Below, one piece after another: positions 9,058 to 17,075 of a stretch of DNA of 57,233 bases; position 1 is the first letter of the stretch; every line of letters begins with the position of its first letter. The position numbers were made by a program, and so were the translations under genes. Below the pieces are notes generated by a model. It saw nothing but the letters and a program-made list of their open reading frames with translations. It did not search any database and was not told the DNA's origin. The stretch comes from Erythrobacter sanguineus. GTDB lineage: Bacteria > Pseudomonadota > Alphaproteobacteria > Sphingomonadales > Sphingomonadaceae. Location: positions 1 through 57,233 of the forward strand of contig CAMCUB010000021.1 in assembly GCA_945878845.1 (NCBI GenBank), written 5' to 3'.

Positions 9058-10047
9058 TTATTGGTCGACAGTGACGTTGAAGGTGATCGAACGGTTGGTG
9101 CCAGCCGCCACGCTGCCGAGCGCGACGTTGATCCCGGCGCTTTCCGAGGCGCTGCCGGCATCGGCGTCAGCCGCGTCGGTGAGCGCGCCGGCATCGAGCT
9201 TGAGCGTGCCGGGCACGTAGGTGGTGCCGGCCGGAATGGCGTCGGTGACGACGAGGTTGGCGACGCTGCCCGAACCGCTCACGCGCGCCTCGATGGTGAA
9301 GGTCGCGACCGAGCCCGGCACCGCGCTGGTGCCGCCGAAGGGATCGCGCAGGGCGACCGACTTGACGAGCTGGACGCTCGCGACCGCGCTATTGAGAACG
9401 CCGCGGGCATCGTCGATCGCGCCGGTCGAGCCGACCACGGCATCGCCGCCGCCCTGGCCTTCGCCGACAAAGACGGTGCCCGGCGTGCCGCTGCCGGTCA
9501 CCGCGGCGGCGGTGAGCTCGACATTGCTGGTGTCGCCGTCCGCCGCGCTGTCGGGCACGGTGACGAGCACGAACACGGTGACGCGGGCATCGGGCGCCAG
9601 CACCGGAGTGGTCAGCGGGCCGGTGAGGATCTGGTCGACTCCGGCATCATAGGTGCCGTTGCCGTTGCTATCGATTGCAACGCCGCGAACGGTCACGTCG
9701 AAATCATTGCCTGCAACCGCAGCGTCGGCGGTGAGGCGGAAGGCTTCGGGGCCGTTGCCCGGATTGGTCACTTCGAAGGTCAGCACCGCATCGCCGCGGC
9801 GCGCGGTGATCGGGCCGGTGTCGAGCGAGGTCACGGTGACGTCGAGCAGTTCGTCGACGCGCACGGTGACCTTGTTCGAATCGACGCTGCGCGGGTTCCC
9901 CGCTTCCTCGAAGTTCGCGGTCGCGGTGTTCTCGATCAGCGTACCGGCGGTGACGCCGCCAGCGACGGCAGGCGTGGCTGCACCGGCCAGCAGGGCGGTG
10001 GCGATGATCGAGGCGAAGGGGCCATAGAGGCGAGCATGTTTGGTCAT
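9058..10047 (-). CDS. Secreted DUF11-type surface protein, 329 aa (first gene of operon)
   Basis: The signal peptide ends near VAG-G. The N-terminal module GTLIENTATANFEEAG with SVDSNKVTVRVDEL aligns with the 348-residue and giant proteins downstream. The central part holds DSNGNGTYDAGVD, an Asp/Asn-rich loop of the type seen in calcium-stabilised bacterial surface domains. The C-terminal ~110 residues form a DUF11 domain (QLVKSVALRDPFGG, PGSVATFTIEARV, DAIPAGTTYVPGTL). No catalytic residues are apparent. It leads the five-gene operon and has a 99-nt upstream region containing a CtrA-like motif. A secreted structural subunit is the likeliest role. Confidence 0.8.
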   Translation of the reverse strand: MTKHARLYGPFASIIATALLAGAATPAVAGGVTAGTLIENTATANFEEAGNPRSVDSNKVTVRVDELLDVTVTSLDTGPITARRGDAVLTFEVTNPGNGPEAFRLTADAAVAGNDFDVTVRGVAIDSNGNGTYDAGVDQILTGPLTTPVLAPDARVTVFVLVTVPDSAADGDTSNVELTAAAVTGSGTPGTVFVGEGQGGGDAVVGSTGAIDDARGVLNSAVASVQLVKSVALRDPFGGTSAVPGSVATFTIEARVSGSGSVANLVVTDAIPAGTTYVPGTLKLDAGALTDAADADAGSASESAGINVALGSVAAGTNRSITFNVTVDQ

Positions 10048-10061
10048 GACCCGGGGAATTA

Positions 10062-10087
10062 CGGTTAAATGGTTAGCATTCCGTTAG
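10062..10087. promoter_or_regulatory. Degenerate CtrA-like site upstream of the DUF11 operon
   Basis: GTTAG-N6-GTTAG (10072-10087), with an additional GTTAA at 10063, approximates the alphaproteobacterial CtrA consensus GTTAA-N6-GTTAA with one mismatch per half. It lies 25-40 nt upstream of the operon's first ATG (10047), within reach of a promoter. The match is imperfect, so the call is tentative. Confidence 0.3.
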
Positions 10088-10146
10088 CCATGAAATGACG
10101 ATTTCGCATCGAAACCCATCGCCTTTCGGATAGGCGTCAAGTCCTT

Positions 10147-10566
10147 TCAGGTAGCGAAGAGATTAGCCGGGTTAGCAAATGCCTTGAATTCCAGCGCATT
10201 GCCGGAAGGATCGCGCAGGAACATCGTCGCCTGTTCGCCCGGCTGCCCCTTGAAGCGGATCGTGGGCGCAATCACGAACTTGCAAGCACCCGCGCACAGC
10301 CGCTCGGCGAGCGCCTCCCACTCGGCCATGCCCAACACCAGCCCGAAATGGGGGACAGGGACGCCGTGCCCGTCGACATGGTTGCTCGCGCGGTCACCCG
10401 CCTGCCCGGGCGCGAGGTGGGCGACGATCTGGTGGCCGTGGAAGTCGAAATCGATCCACTCGTCCGAGGAACGCCCCTCCGCGCAGCCCATCACCTCGCC
10501 ATAAAAACGGCGTGCGGCGGCCAGATCGTCAACCGGGAAGGCGAGGTGGAAGGGGGGCAGGGTCAT
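10147..10566 (-). CDS. VOC-family (glyoxalase/dioxygenase-fold) protein
   Basis: This 139-residue single-domain protein has the paired beta-alpha-beta-beta-beta modules of the vicinal oxygen chelate fold. The first is [20 protein letters not shown] and the second contains PHFGLVL and ends [15 protein letters not shown]. Candidate metal ligands are His8, His71 and the Glu in the final N-A-L-E strand, which fits a metal-binding VOC enzyme. The substrate cannot be read from sequence. The gene stands alone on the minus strand and its ATG is at 10566. Similar proteins are often annotated as glyoxalase or bleomycin-resistance-like. Confidence 0.85.
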   Translation of the reverse strand: MTLPPFHLAFPVDDLAAARRFYGEVMGCAEGRSSDEWIDFDFHGHQIVAHLAPGQAGDRASNHVDGHGVPVPHFGLVLGMAEWEALAERLCAGACKFVIAPTIRFKGQPGEQATMFLRDPSGNALEFKAFANPANLFAT

Positions 10567-10664
10567 GCTTGCGGGCTCCTGTTGGCGGGCGTGGGATAGC
10601 GCGCGGGCAAGTAGGGAGGAAAGGATTTTCCTACTCCGTGCTGGCGTATCAGGCAGGTCGGGTT

Positions 10665-10869
10665 ATGCGCCGCCCTCCCCTCCGCCCTGCCGATATCGCC
10701 ATGACCCGCGAGGAGGCATCCGCCCTGCTGGAGGTCTGGCGGGCACGGCAGTTTTCTGCTTCTGGACAGTGTCTCTCGTGTCTCCCCGTTCAGCGTCGAC
10801 ATCGCGTGGATGAACGCCTAGGGGGAGCGCTGGATCAAGCCCAGCAAGGTGGAGCGCGCGGCGGCATGA
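10665..10869 (+). pseudogene. Remnant of a small gene formerly coupled to the GST gene
   Basis: From ATG 10665 (or 10701) the frame reads MTREEASALLEVWRARQ. If one T of the run TTTT at 10752-10755 is removed, the next frame continues FLLLDSVSRVSPFSVDIAW, meets an in-frame TAG at 10819, and then reads GERWIKPSKVERAAA to a TGA at 10867. That TGA overlaps the GST start in the arrangement ATGA typical of coupled genes in this genome. One indel plus one stop restore a plausible ~65-residue protein. The family is not recognised. The alternative is that this is simply a 299-nt intergenic stretch. Confidence 0.45.
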
Positions 10870-11528
10870 AACTCATCATCGGCAACAAGAACTACTCGAG
10901 CTGGTCCTTGCGCGGCTGGCTCGCGCTCAAGCAGTCGGGGCTGCACTTCGAGGAACTCACCGTGCCGATCATGGGCGAGGAGTGGGACCGCCTGAAGCAG
11001 GGGATGGACGAGGTCCAGCCTTCGAGCGGCAAGGTGCCGATCCTGTGGGTTGGCGACGCGGTGGTGTGGGACAGCCTCGCGATCCTCGAATACTGCGCCG
11101 ACAAGGTCGGGCGCGAGCGGTTCTGGCCCAAGGATGACGCCGCCCGCGCGATGGCCCGCGCGATGGTCGCCGAGATGCATTCGGGCTACCTCAGCTTGCG
11201 GCGCGAAATGCCAATGAACGTGCGGCGCCGGGTCGAGCTGCCCGGTGTCTCCGAGCCGGCCCGCCACGACATCGTGCGCATCCTCACCCTGTGGGCCGAA
11301 GCCCGCGCACGCCACGGCAGCGCGGGGCCCTACCTGTTCGGAAGCTTTGGCGCGGCCGACATCTTCTATGCGCCGATCGTTACGCGCTTCGTCACCTACG
11401 GCATCGGCGTCCCCGGCTTCGCGCAGGCCTATATGGAGGCGCTGCTCGAGCATGATTGGATGCGCGAATGGATCGGTGCGGCCGAGGACGAGGAATGGGT
11501 AATCGAACAGTTCGAGCGGGTAGCGTGA
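10866..11528 (+). CDS. Glutathione S-transferase family protein
   Basis: The 220-residue protein has an N-terminal thioredoxin-fold domain (MKLIIGNKNYSSWSLRGWLA) with a Ser/Tyr cluster at the position of the GST catalytic residue, the cis-Pro strand GKVPILWV, the glutathione gamma-Glu contact DSLAILEY, and an all-helical C-terminal domain containing LFGSFGAADIFYAPIV. The ATG at 10866 was chosen because upstream in-frame sequence belongs to the decayed gene and shows no GST homology. The stop overlaps the next start (TGATG), so it is coupled to the nuclease gene. Conjugation or peroxidase activity on an unknown electrophile is expected from the family. Confidence 0.88.
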   Translation: MKLIIGNKNYSSWSLRGWLALKQSGLHFEELTVPIMGEEWDRLKQGMDEVQPSSGKVPILWVGDAVVWDSLAILEYCADKVGRERFWPKDDAARAMARAMVAEMHSGYLSLRREMPMNVRRRVELPGVSEPARHDIVRILTLWAEARARHGSAGPYLFGSFGAADIFYAPIVTRFVTYGIGVPGFAQAYMEALLEHDWMREWIGAAEDEEWVIEQFERVA

Positions 11529-12415
11529 TGCGGCGGCTGCTGGTCCTGCTCGCGGTCTTGCTGGCGCTCGCGCCGGTGCCCGCGCTGGCGTGGGGCGAAT
11601 ATGCCCACCGCCAGACTGCGACCATCGCCGAGGCGAATGTCTCGCCCGAGGTGCGCGCCAAGGTGCGGGCGATGCTCGCGCGGGAGAAGGAGCTCGGCAC
11701 GCCCGATTGCCCCCTGAAGACGCTGCAGGACGCCTCGGTGTGGCCCGATTGCCTGCGCGGCGAGGGCTGGCGCTGGGGCTTCACCTTCGCCTGGCACTAT
11801 CGCACTGCGCCGGTGTGCAAGGCTTTCGATCCCAAGGCGAACTGCTCGGGCGGCAACTGCGTCACCGCGCAAATCGTGCGTGCGCAGCGGGTGCTCGCCG
11901 ACGAGCGGCTGCCTGCGCATGAGCGGCTGGCCGCGCTCGCCTTCCTCGTGCACTTCGCAGGCGACGTGCACATGCCGCTCCATTCGGGCGACAACGAGGA
12001 TCAGGGCGGCAACGCGCGCAAGGCCGATTACGGGATCAAGCCGGGCTACAACCTGCATGCGATCTGGGACGGCCCGCTGGCCGAGCGCGCGATCAGCGAT
12101 CCGGCTGATCCGGTGGTGCGGCGCTACTCGGCGGCCGAGCGCGCGGAGCTTGCCGGCGGCTCGCCCGACGACTGGGGCCGCGAGAGCTGGGAGATCGCGA
12201 GGAGCTTCGTCTACCCCACCGCCTTCGATACCGAGGACCTGTGCAGCCAGCCGCTGCCCGACAGGACCGCGCTCAGTCAGGACGACATCGTCCGCGGCGT
12301 GCCGATTGCGCGCAAGCGAGTGGTGCAGGCGGGCCTGAGGATTGCCGACCTGCTCGAGGACGCCTTCAAGCCCGGCCCGCTGGTGCCCGACGAACCGCGG
12401 CGGCGGCGGGGCTAG
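11528..12415 (+). CDS. Secreted S1/P1-type zinc nuclease
   Basis: The 295-residue protein has a signal peptide ending at PALA, so the mature N-terminus is Trp (WGEYAHRQTATIAE). In this family the N-terminal Trp and nearby His bind zinc. Further ligand motifs are HYR near residue 98, FLVHFAGDVHMPLHSGDN (His and Asp ligands) and NLHAIWD. These match the trinuclear zinc centre of S1/P1 nucleases, which cleave single-stranded DNA and RNA. Cysteines in CSGGNC may form a disulfide. Length fits the family (about 270-300). Likely role: periplasmic or extracellular nucleic-acid degradation for nutrient salvage. Confidence 0.88.
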   Translation: MRRLLVLLAVLLALAPVPALAWGEYAHRQTATIAEANVSPEVRAKVRAMLAREKELGTPDCPLKTLQDASVWPDCLRGEGWRWGFTFAWHYRTAPVCKAFDPKANCSGGNCVTAQIVRAQRVLADERLPAHERLAALAFLVHFAGDVHMPLHSGDNEDQGGNARKADYGIKPGYNLHAIWDGPLAERAISDPADPVVRRYSAAERAELAGGSPDDWGRESWEIARSFVYPTAFDTEDLCSQPLPDRTALSQDDIVRGVPIARKRVVQAGLRIADLLEDAFKPGPLVPDEPRRRRG

Positions 12416-12421
12416 CGAGCC

Positions 12422-13033
12422 TCAGCCAAAGGCCTTGGCGAGGAACCAGGCGGCAACGCCAAGCATCGCCAGCGCCAGCCCCCGCCGCACCATCCGGGCG
12501 CGGGCCTCGGCCATGAGCGCGGTGCGCGCGTGCTCGGCGAGCAGCACTAGCGCGAGGTGGATCACGGTGGCGATGCCGACGCTGACCGCGGCCAGCGTGA
12601 ACCCCTGCGCGAGGGTCGGCCGCCCGTCGGCGACGAACTGCGGCATCACGGTGATGATGAACAGCGCCGACTTGGGGTTGAGGAGGTTGATGACGAAGCC
12701 TGCGAGCAGATGTCGGCCAGCGGCAGCCTTGGGCGTCGCGGCCTGCGAGCTCTCGCCGCTGTCGCGCCACGCCTCCCACGCCAGCCACGCCATCATTGCC
12801 GCTGCCAGCAGCGAGACGCCCTGCGTCAGCCCCTCGCCTTGTGCGAGGATCAGGTTGGCAGCCAGCACGCTGAGCACGGCATTGGCGGTCAGCCCCGCAG
12901 CCACACCAGCGATGGCCCCGAGCCCGGCGCGCCGCCCCTCGGACAGGGTCAGTGTCACCAGCCACGCCATGTTGGGGCCGGGCGTCAGCTCGATCAGCAG
13001 CACCGCAAGCGCAAAGCCCGCAAGATCGATCAC
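12422..13033 (-). CDS. LysE/RhtB-family amino-acid exporter
   Basis: The 203-residue, very hydrophobic protein has about six membrane segments. The diagnostic N-terminal LTPGPNM motif is at residues ~16-22, and the central NLLNPKSALFII motif is typical of LysE/RhtB exporters. The GTG at 13033 is chosen because it overlaps the cupin gene's stop as GTGA and gives the normal family length; longer in-frame extensions lie antisense to dapE. The transporter exports amino acids or related solutes across the inner membrane; the substrate cannot be assigned. It is translated in tandem with the cupin gene. Confidence 0.88.
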   Translation of the reverse strand: MIDLAGFALAVLLIELTPGPNMAWLVTLTLSEGRRAGLGAIAGVAAGLTANAVLSVLAANLILAQGEGLTQGVSLLAAAMMAWLAWEAWRDSGESSQAATPKAAAGRHLLAGFVINLLNPKSALFIITVMPQFVADGRPTLAQGFTLAAVSVGIATVIHLALVLLAEHARTALMAEARARMVRRGLALAMLGVAAWFLAKAFG

Positions 13034-13497
13034 GGCGTGCGGCGCGCTTCGTAGCGGGTGCCGTCCTTGCGGGCATAGCCTTGCGGATCGAACACCATGT
13101 CGATGTCGGGATACTCGCCGCTGTCCGCCGCCTTGTCCCCGGCGCTGATGGCGACGAAGACGCAAGGCACCTCCGAGCGGTTGTGGAGGCAATGCCCGTT
13201 CGGCTCGCCCGCGGGGAAGGCGAGCACGTCGCCCGGGCCCACGGGGGTCTCGCCGGTATCGTCGATCAGGATCGCATGGCCTTCGAGCATCACCACCAGC
13301 TCGTCCTCCTCGCGGTGCCAGTGACGCTGCGAGGAGAAGGCGCCCGGCAGCAGAGTGCAATGGCTCGCGCCCATGCGGGTGAGGCCGCTGGCAGCCGCGA
13401 GGCGGCGATACCAGCGCCCCTCGACCACCGCGTCGAAGGGCGCGGGGTAGCCGGTCGCATTGGTCTGGGGAATCGCGGCAAGATCGAGCTTGGGCAT
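13030..13497 (-). CDS. Cupin-domain protein
   Basis: The 155-residue protein has a single conserved-barrel cupin. Motif 1 is HWHREEDELVVMLEGHAIL, supplying His, His and Glu metal ligands, and motif 2 is PGDVLAFPAGEPNGHCLHN with a further His. The C-terminal GEYPDIDMVFDPQGYARKDG resembles cupin proteins near sugar- or amino-acid-related genes. The ATG at 13497 has AGGAG 9 nt upstream; the TTG at 13506 directly abuts that site and is disfavoured. It is divergent from dapE with about 30 nt between starts and coupled to the LysE gene. Substrate unknown. Confidence 0.85.
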   Translation of the reverse strand: MPKLDLAAIPQTNATGYPAPFDAVVEGRWYRRLAAASGLTRMGASHCTLLPGAFSSQRHWHREEDELVVMLEGHAILIDDTGETPVGPGDVLAFPAGEPNGHCLHNRSEVPCVFVAISAGDKAADSGEYPDIDMVFDPQGYARKDGTRYEARRTP

Positions 13498-13526
13498 CGG
13501 CGGCAACTCCTGCTAGGCCTCCCTTG

Positions 13527-14678
13527 ATGCTCGACACGCTCGACCTTGCCAAGCGCCTGATTGCCGCGCCTTCGGTGACGCCCGCGACCGGCGTCGTGTT
13601 CGCCGAGCTGGAGGCGATGCTGGCGGGGCTGGGCTTTGCCGTCCACCGCTTCACTCGCGGCGAGGGGCCGGAAGGCTCGGAGGAAGCCCCGGTCGAGAAC
13701 CTCTTCGCACTGCGCCCCGGCCCCGATGGATCGAAGCACTTCGCCTTCGCCGGGCACCTCGACGTCGTGCCGCCGGGTGACGGCTGGGCCTCCGATCCCT
13801 TCGACCCGCAGGAGCGCGGCGAGCTGCTCCACGGGCGCGGGGCGGTCGACATGAAGGGGGCGATCGCCGCGATGGTCGCCGCCATCGCCGAGGTGCCTGC
13901 CGAAGCGGGCACGATCAGCTTCATCATCACCGGCGACGAGGAAGGCCCCGCGCTCCACGGCACCCGCGCGCTGATCGACTTTATGGAGGGCGCCGGGCAC
14001 CGCCCTGATCTGTGTCTGGTGGGTGAGCCCACCAGCGTTCACCGCCTTGGCGACATGGTGAAGATCGGGCGGCGCGGGTCGGTCAACATCTTCATTACGG
14101 TCGAGGGCACGCAGGGCCACGTCGCCTACCCGCATCTCGCCGACAATCCGCTGCCCAAACTGGTCGCGATCCTCGCCGAGCTTGACGCGCTGACGCTCGA
14201 CACCGGCACCAAGTGGTTCCAACCCTCGAACCTCGAGATCACCGAAATCGCCGCCCTCAACAAGGCGCACAACGTCATCCCGGCGCGGGGCGAGGCGCGC
14301 ATCTCGATCCGCTTCAACGACCTCCACACCGGCCACAGCCTGTCCGAACGGGTCTGCGCCATCGCCGAGAAGCACGGCGGCCGCGCGCGCCCGGTGATCT
14401 CGGGCGAGCCCTTCCTGACCGAGCCGGGCGCCTTCTCGAAGCTGGTCAGCGCGGCGGTCGAGGCGGAAACCGGCGTCGCGCCCGAACTCTCCACCACCGG
14501 CGGCACATCGGACGCGCGCTTCCTGCGCGCTGTGTGCCCGGTGATCGAATTCGGTCTGTGCAATGCGACCATGCACAAGCGCGACGAGGCGGTCGCCATT
14601 CCCGACCTTGCCGTGCTGGCGCGCATCTACGCCCGCATCGCCCGCGCTGCGCTGGCGCTGGACACCCTCGAAGGATAG
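13527..14678 (+). CDS. dapE: Succinyl-diaminopimelate desuccinylase
   Basis: The 383-residue M20-family metallohydrolase cleaves N-succinyl-LL-diaminopimelate in the lysine and meso-DAP pathway, supplying peptidoglycan. Zinc ligands and catalytic residues are visible: AGHLDVVPPGD (His), GRGAVDMKG (bridging Asp), ITGDEEGPALHGT (Glu-Glu), GEPT (Glu) and a C-terminal CNATMHKRDE (His). The dimerisation-domain histidine lies in GTQGHVAYPHLADNP. ATG 13527 is preferred over TTG 13524. Length fits the family (about 375-385). The pathway enzyme dapB lies 8 kb away. A symporter gene follows by 9 nt, perhaps co-transcribed. Confidence 0.95.
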   Translation: MLDTLDLAKRLIAAPSVTPATGVVFAELEAMLAGLGFAVHRFTRGEGPEGSEEAPVENLFALRPGPDGSKHFAFAGHLDVVPPGDGWASDPFDPQERGELLHGRGAVDMKGAIAAMVAAIAEVPAEAGTISFIITGDEEGPALHGTRALIDFMEGAGHRPDLCLVGEPTSVHRLGDMVKIGRRGSVNIFITVEGTQGHVAYPHLADNPLPKLVAILAELDALTLDTGTKWFQPSNLEITEIAALNKAHNVIPARGEARISIRFNDLHTGHSLSERVCAIAEKHGGRARPVISGEPFLTEPGAFSKLVSAAVEAETGVAPELSTTGGTSDARFLRAVCPVIEFGLCNATMHKRDEAVAIPDLAVLARIYARIARAALALDTLEG

Positions 14679-14687
14679 ACACAGGCG

Positions 14688-16019
14688 ATGGACCGCAAGC
14701 TTACCCTCTACATCCTTGCCGGCATGCTGCTGGGCGTGATCGTCGGCCAGGTGCTCAACCAGAGCCTGCCCGCCGACGTGATCAAGACCTCAATCGCGCC
14801 GTGGTTCAAGCTGCTCTCCGACATCTTCCTCAACCTCATCAAGATGCTGGTCGCCCCGCTGGTGCTCTCGACCATCGTTGTCGGCATCGCCCACATGGGC
14901 GACAGCGCCGCGCTCGGCCGCATCGGCGTGCGCGCGCTGACGTGGTTCATCACCGCGAGCCTCGTTTCGATCGGCCTCGGGCTGGTGCTGGTGAACTTCT
15001 TCCAGCCCGGCATCGGTGCGCCGATCCCCGATGTCTCCGCCGCCACGGCCGCAGTGGGCGAGGTCAAGGAGCTGAAGGCAACCGACTTCATCCTCTCGAT
15101 CTTCCCCAAGAACGCGGTCGAGGCGCTGGCGACCAACAATATCCTTCAAATTCTGGTGTTCTCGATCTTCGCGGGCGTCGCGCTGTCGGCGATCGGCGAG
15201 CGCGGGGCGCCGCTGGTCAAGGGCGCCGATGCGCTGGCCGAGATGATGCTGCAGGTCACCGGCTATGTGATGCGCTATGCCCCGGTCGCGGTGTTCGGCG
15301 CGCTCGCCAACGTGGTCGCGGCGAGCGGCCTTGCGATCCTCGGCACCTATCTCACGCTGCTGACCGAGTTCTACTTCTCGCTGCTGCTCTTGTGGGCGAT
15401 CCTGCTGGGCGCGGGCGCGTTGTTCCTCGGGCGGCGCATCTGGACGCTGATCCGCTACATCCGCCAGCCGCTGATGATCGCCTTCTCGACCGCGTCCTCG
15501 GAAGCCGCGCTGCCCAAGCTGTTCGAGCAGCTCGACCGCTTCGGCGTGCCGCGCCGCATCTCGGGCTTCATGTTGCCGCTGGGCTACTCGTTCAATCTCG
15601 ACGGCTCGATGATGTACATGAGCTTCGCGACGATCTTCATCGCGCAGGCCTATGGCATTGAGCTCACCATCGGCACGCAGATCATGATCCTGCTGACGCT
15701 GATGATCTCTTCCAAGGGCATCGCCGCGGTGCCGCGCGCGAGCCTTGTGGTCATCACCGGCACGCTGGCGATGTTCGGGCTTCCCGTGGAGGGCGTCGCG
15801 ATCATCCTCGCCATCGACCAGTTCCTCGACATGGGCCGCACCGCGACCAACGTGGTGGGCAACGCGGTCGCGACCGCCGTCATCACCAAGTGGGAAGGCA
15901 TGCTGGAAGTCGAGGAGCCCGAGGTCGTCGAACACCCCCACGCCCCCGCCCACACCGCCGCCGACGGCCGCGCGGGGCTGGAGCTCGATCCGAGCAATTT
16001 CGAAGAGGGCGGGCGCTAG
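14688..16019 (+). CDS. Dicarboxylate/amino-acid:cation symporter (DAACS family)
   Basis: The 443-residue integral membrane protein has about eight helices and two re-entrant hairpins. Family signatures are NLIKMLVAPLVLSTIVVGI, the Ser-rich hairpin FSTASSEAALPKLFE, FNLDGSMMYMS, SSKGIAAVPRASLVV and the DQFLDMGRTATNVVGN motif that binds the substrate and sodium or protons. These are hallmarks of GltP/DctA-like transporters for glutamate, aspartate or C4-dicarboxylates. The C-terminal cytosolic tail (His/Glu/Pro-rich, ~40 residues) is variable. It follows dapE by 9 nt, and its stop overlaps the stop of the convergent minus-strand membrane gene. Confidence 0.92.
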   Translation: MDRKLTLYILAGMLLGVIVGQVLNQSLPADVIKTSIAPWFKLLSDIFLNLIKMLVAPLVLSTIVVGIAHMGDSAALGRIGVRALTWFITASLVSIGLGLVLVNFFQPGIGAPIPDVSAATAAVGEVKELKATDFILSIFPKNAVEALATNNILQILVFSIFAGVALSAIGERGAPLVKGADALAEMMLQVTGYVMRYAPVAVFGALANVVAASGLAILGTYLTLLTEFYFSLLLLWAILLGAGALFLGRRIWTLIRYIRQPLMIAFSTASSEAALPKLFEQLDRFGVPRRISGFMLPLGYSFNLDGSMMYMSFATIFIAQAYGIELTIGTQIMILLTLMISSKGIAAVPRASLVVITGTLAMFGLPVEGVAIILAIDQFLDMGRTATNVVGNAVATAVITKWEGMLEVEEPEVVEHPHAPAHTAADGRAGLELDPSNFEEGGR

Positions 16020-16591
16020 GGGCGCGGGCGCTTTCGGGCTGCTTCGGTCTTGGCGCGAAAGGCAGTGTAGACGCTTTCATCGACGATCAGCGACGGTGCC
16101 CCGTCGGCATGCAAGGTCCAATTGTGGAGGCAGTCCCATGCGCGATCGGTTGTGCCGGGAGCGACGAGCGTGAGCGTCGGATAGCCGCCCTCGCTGGTGC
16201 CCGAGCTCAAGTGGCTCGCAACCGCACCGCACTTCGCGATAGCCTCAGGCAGCGAGCGCGCCGCACAGGCCGCTTGCCGCGCTTCATTGTCGGCTATCAC
16301 AAGGTGGAGAACCGCGAACATCGCCGCAGGAATCCCCATCACAAGCGCAATGCGGGTGACGGCCTTTAAGCGCGGAACAGCCAAAACAGCGGTGCTGACA
16401 AAGAAGGAGACGGCAAAGGCAAACAGCGCCCAAAAAACCGGCTCTGCGCTTTCGCAGGGGGGCAGGCCGTATTGCAAAAAGGTGGCGGCAAAGGCGAACA
16501 GAAGCGACAGCAAACCGACGAGGAACAGAACCAATCCCGCAGCAATTCGCACGCGTTCTGCCCAGGTCATCGGTCCGCCCCTGGTTTCCAT
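16016..16591 (-). CDS. Small membrane protein of unknown function
   Basis: The 191-residue protein has three predicted membrane segments in the first ~105 residues (RIAAGLVLFLVGLLSLLFAF, VFWALFAFAVSFFVSTAVL, IALVMGIPAAMFAVLHLVI). A ~85-residue extramembrane tail follows, with paired cysteines (CAARSLPEAIAKC and a later Cys) that may form a disulfide if periplasmic. The ATG at 16591 overlaps the stop of the upstream lipoprotein gene (TAATG), so the two are coupled. I do not recognise a family. An envelope-associated role is inferred from topology only. Confidence 0.65.
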   Translation of the reverse strand: METRGGPMTWAERVRIAAGLVLFLVGLLSLLFAFAATFLQYGLPPCESAEPVFWALFAFAVSFFVSTAVLAVPRLKAVTRIALVMGIPAAMFAVLHLVIADNEARQAACAARSLPEAIAKCGAVASHLSSGTSEGGYPTLTLVAPGTTDRAWDCLHNWTLHADGAPSLIVDESVYTAFRAKTEAARKRPRP

Positions 16592-17001
16592 TATTCCTTC
16601 GCGTACTCAATCGGCACGAATTCGCCCAGCGAGCACCCCGCGCCGCGTTGCAGGTTGCCGCCGGTGGTCCGTAGCGCATAGACGATCTGCTGCGTGCACA
16701 GCTGGTCGATCGACGTCTCGTAAGTGATCGCCCGGTCGAAACCGAGGCCGGGGCAACTGCTCTTGAGCGTGCTGCGATAGACCTTGCCGCCCTGCATTTC
16801 GAAATCGATCACCCGGTCGGAGCGGACCACCGTGTTGCGCACCTGCGAGCGGCTAATGCAGTTCTGCCCCGGCCCCTTCACGGTCGCGGCAGGCGCAGCG
16901 TCAAGCTCGGCCTGCGCGCGCGCGGCTTGAGCGGCGGGGTCCTGTGCGCAGGCGGTCAGCAGCAGCGGCAGGGGGGCGAGTGCAAGCAAGCGGGGGTTCA
17001 T
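16591..17001 (-). CDS. DUF6491-like lipoprotein
   Basis: The 136-residue protein starts at ATG 17001 with GGAG 9 nt upstream; an upstream GTG is less likely. A short signal peptide ends in LLLTAC, a lipobox, so it should be lipid-anchored. The mature part has a compact domain with QNCISRSQVRNTVVRSDRVI, YRSTLKSSCPGL and a C-terminal GAGCSLGEFVPI, whose cysteines and pattern resemble DUF6491 proteins of sphingomonads. Function is unknown. It is coupled to the membrane protein downstream. Confidence 0.75.
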   Translation of the reverse strand: MNPRLLALAPLPLLLTACAQDPAAQAARAQAELDAAPAATVKGPGQNCISRSQVRNTVVRSDRVIDFEMQGGKVYRSTLKSSCPGLGFDRAITYETSIDQLCTQQIVYALRTTGGNLQRGAGCSLGEFVPIEYAKE

Positions 17002-17075
17002 GGCATCTCTCTCCACCGGAAGGGTATGCCCATCATCGCCCCCGCGCTTGAACCGCGCCTTAATCCATGTGGGCC

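Noticed and set aside
10512..10865. N-terminal extension of the GST frame
   Set aside because: A canonical GST N-terminus starts at ATG 10866. The upstream part fits a decayed separate gene or spacer.
13034..14032. Long N-terminal extension of the LysE frame
   Set aside because: The extension is antisense to dapE and the cupin frame; GTG 13033 gives the normal exporter length and a GTGA overlap.
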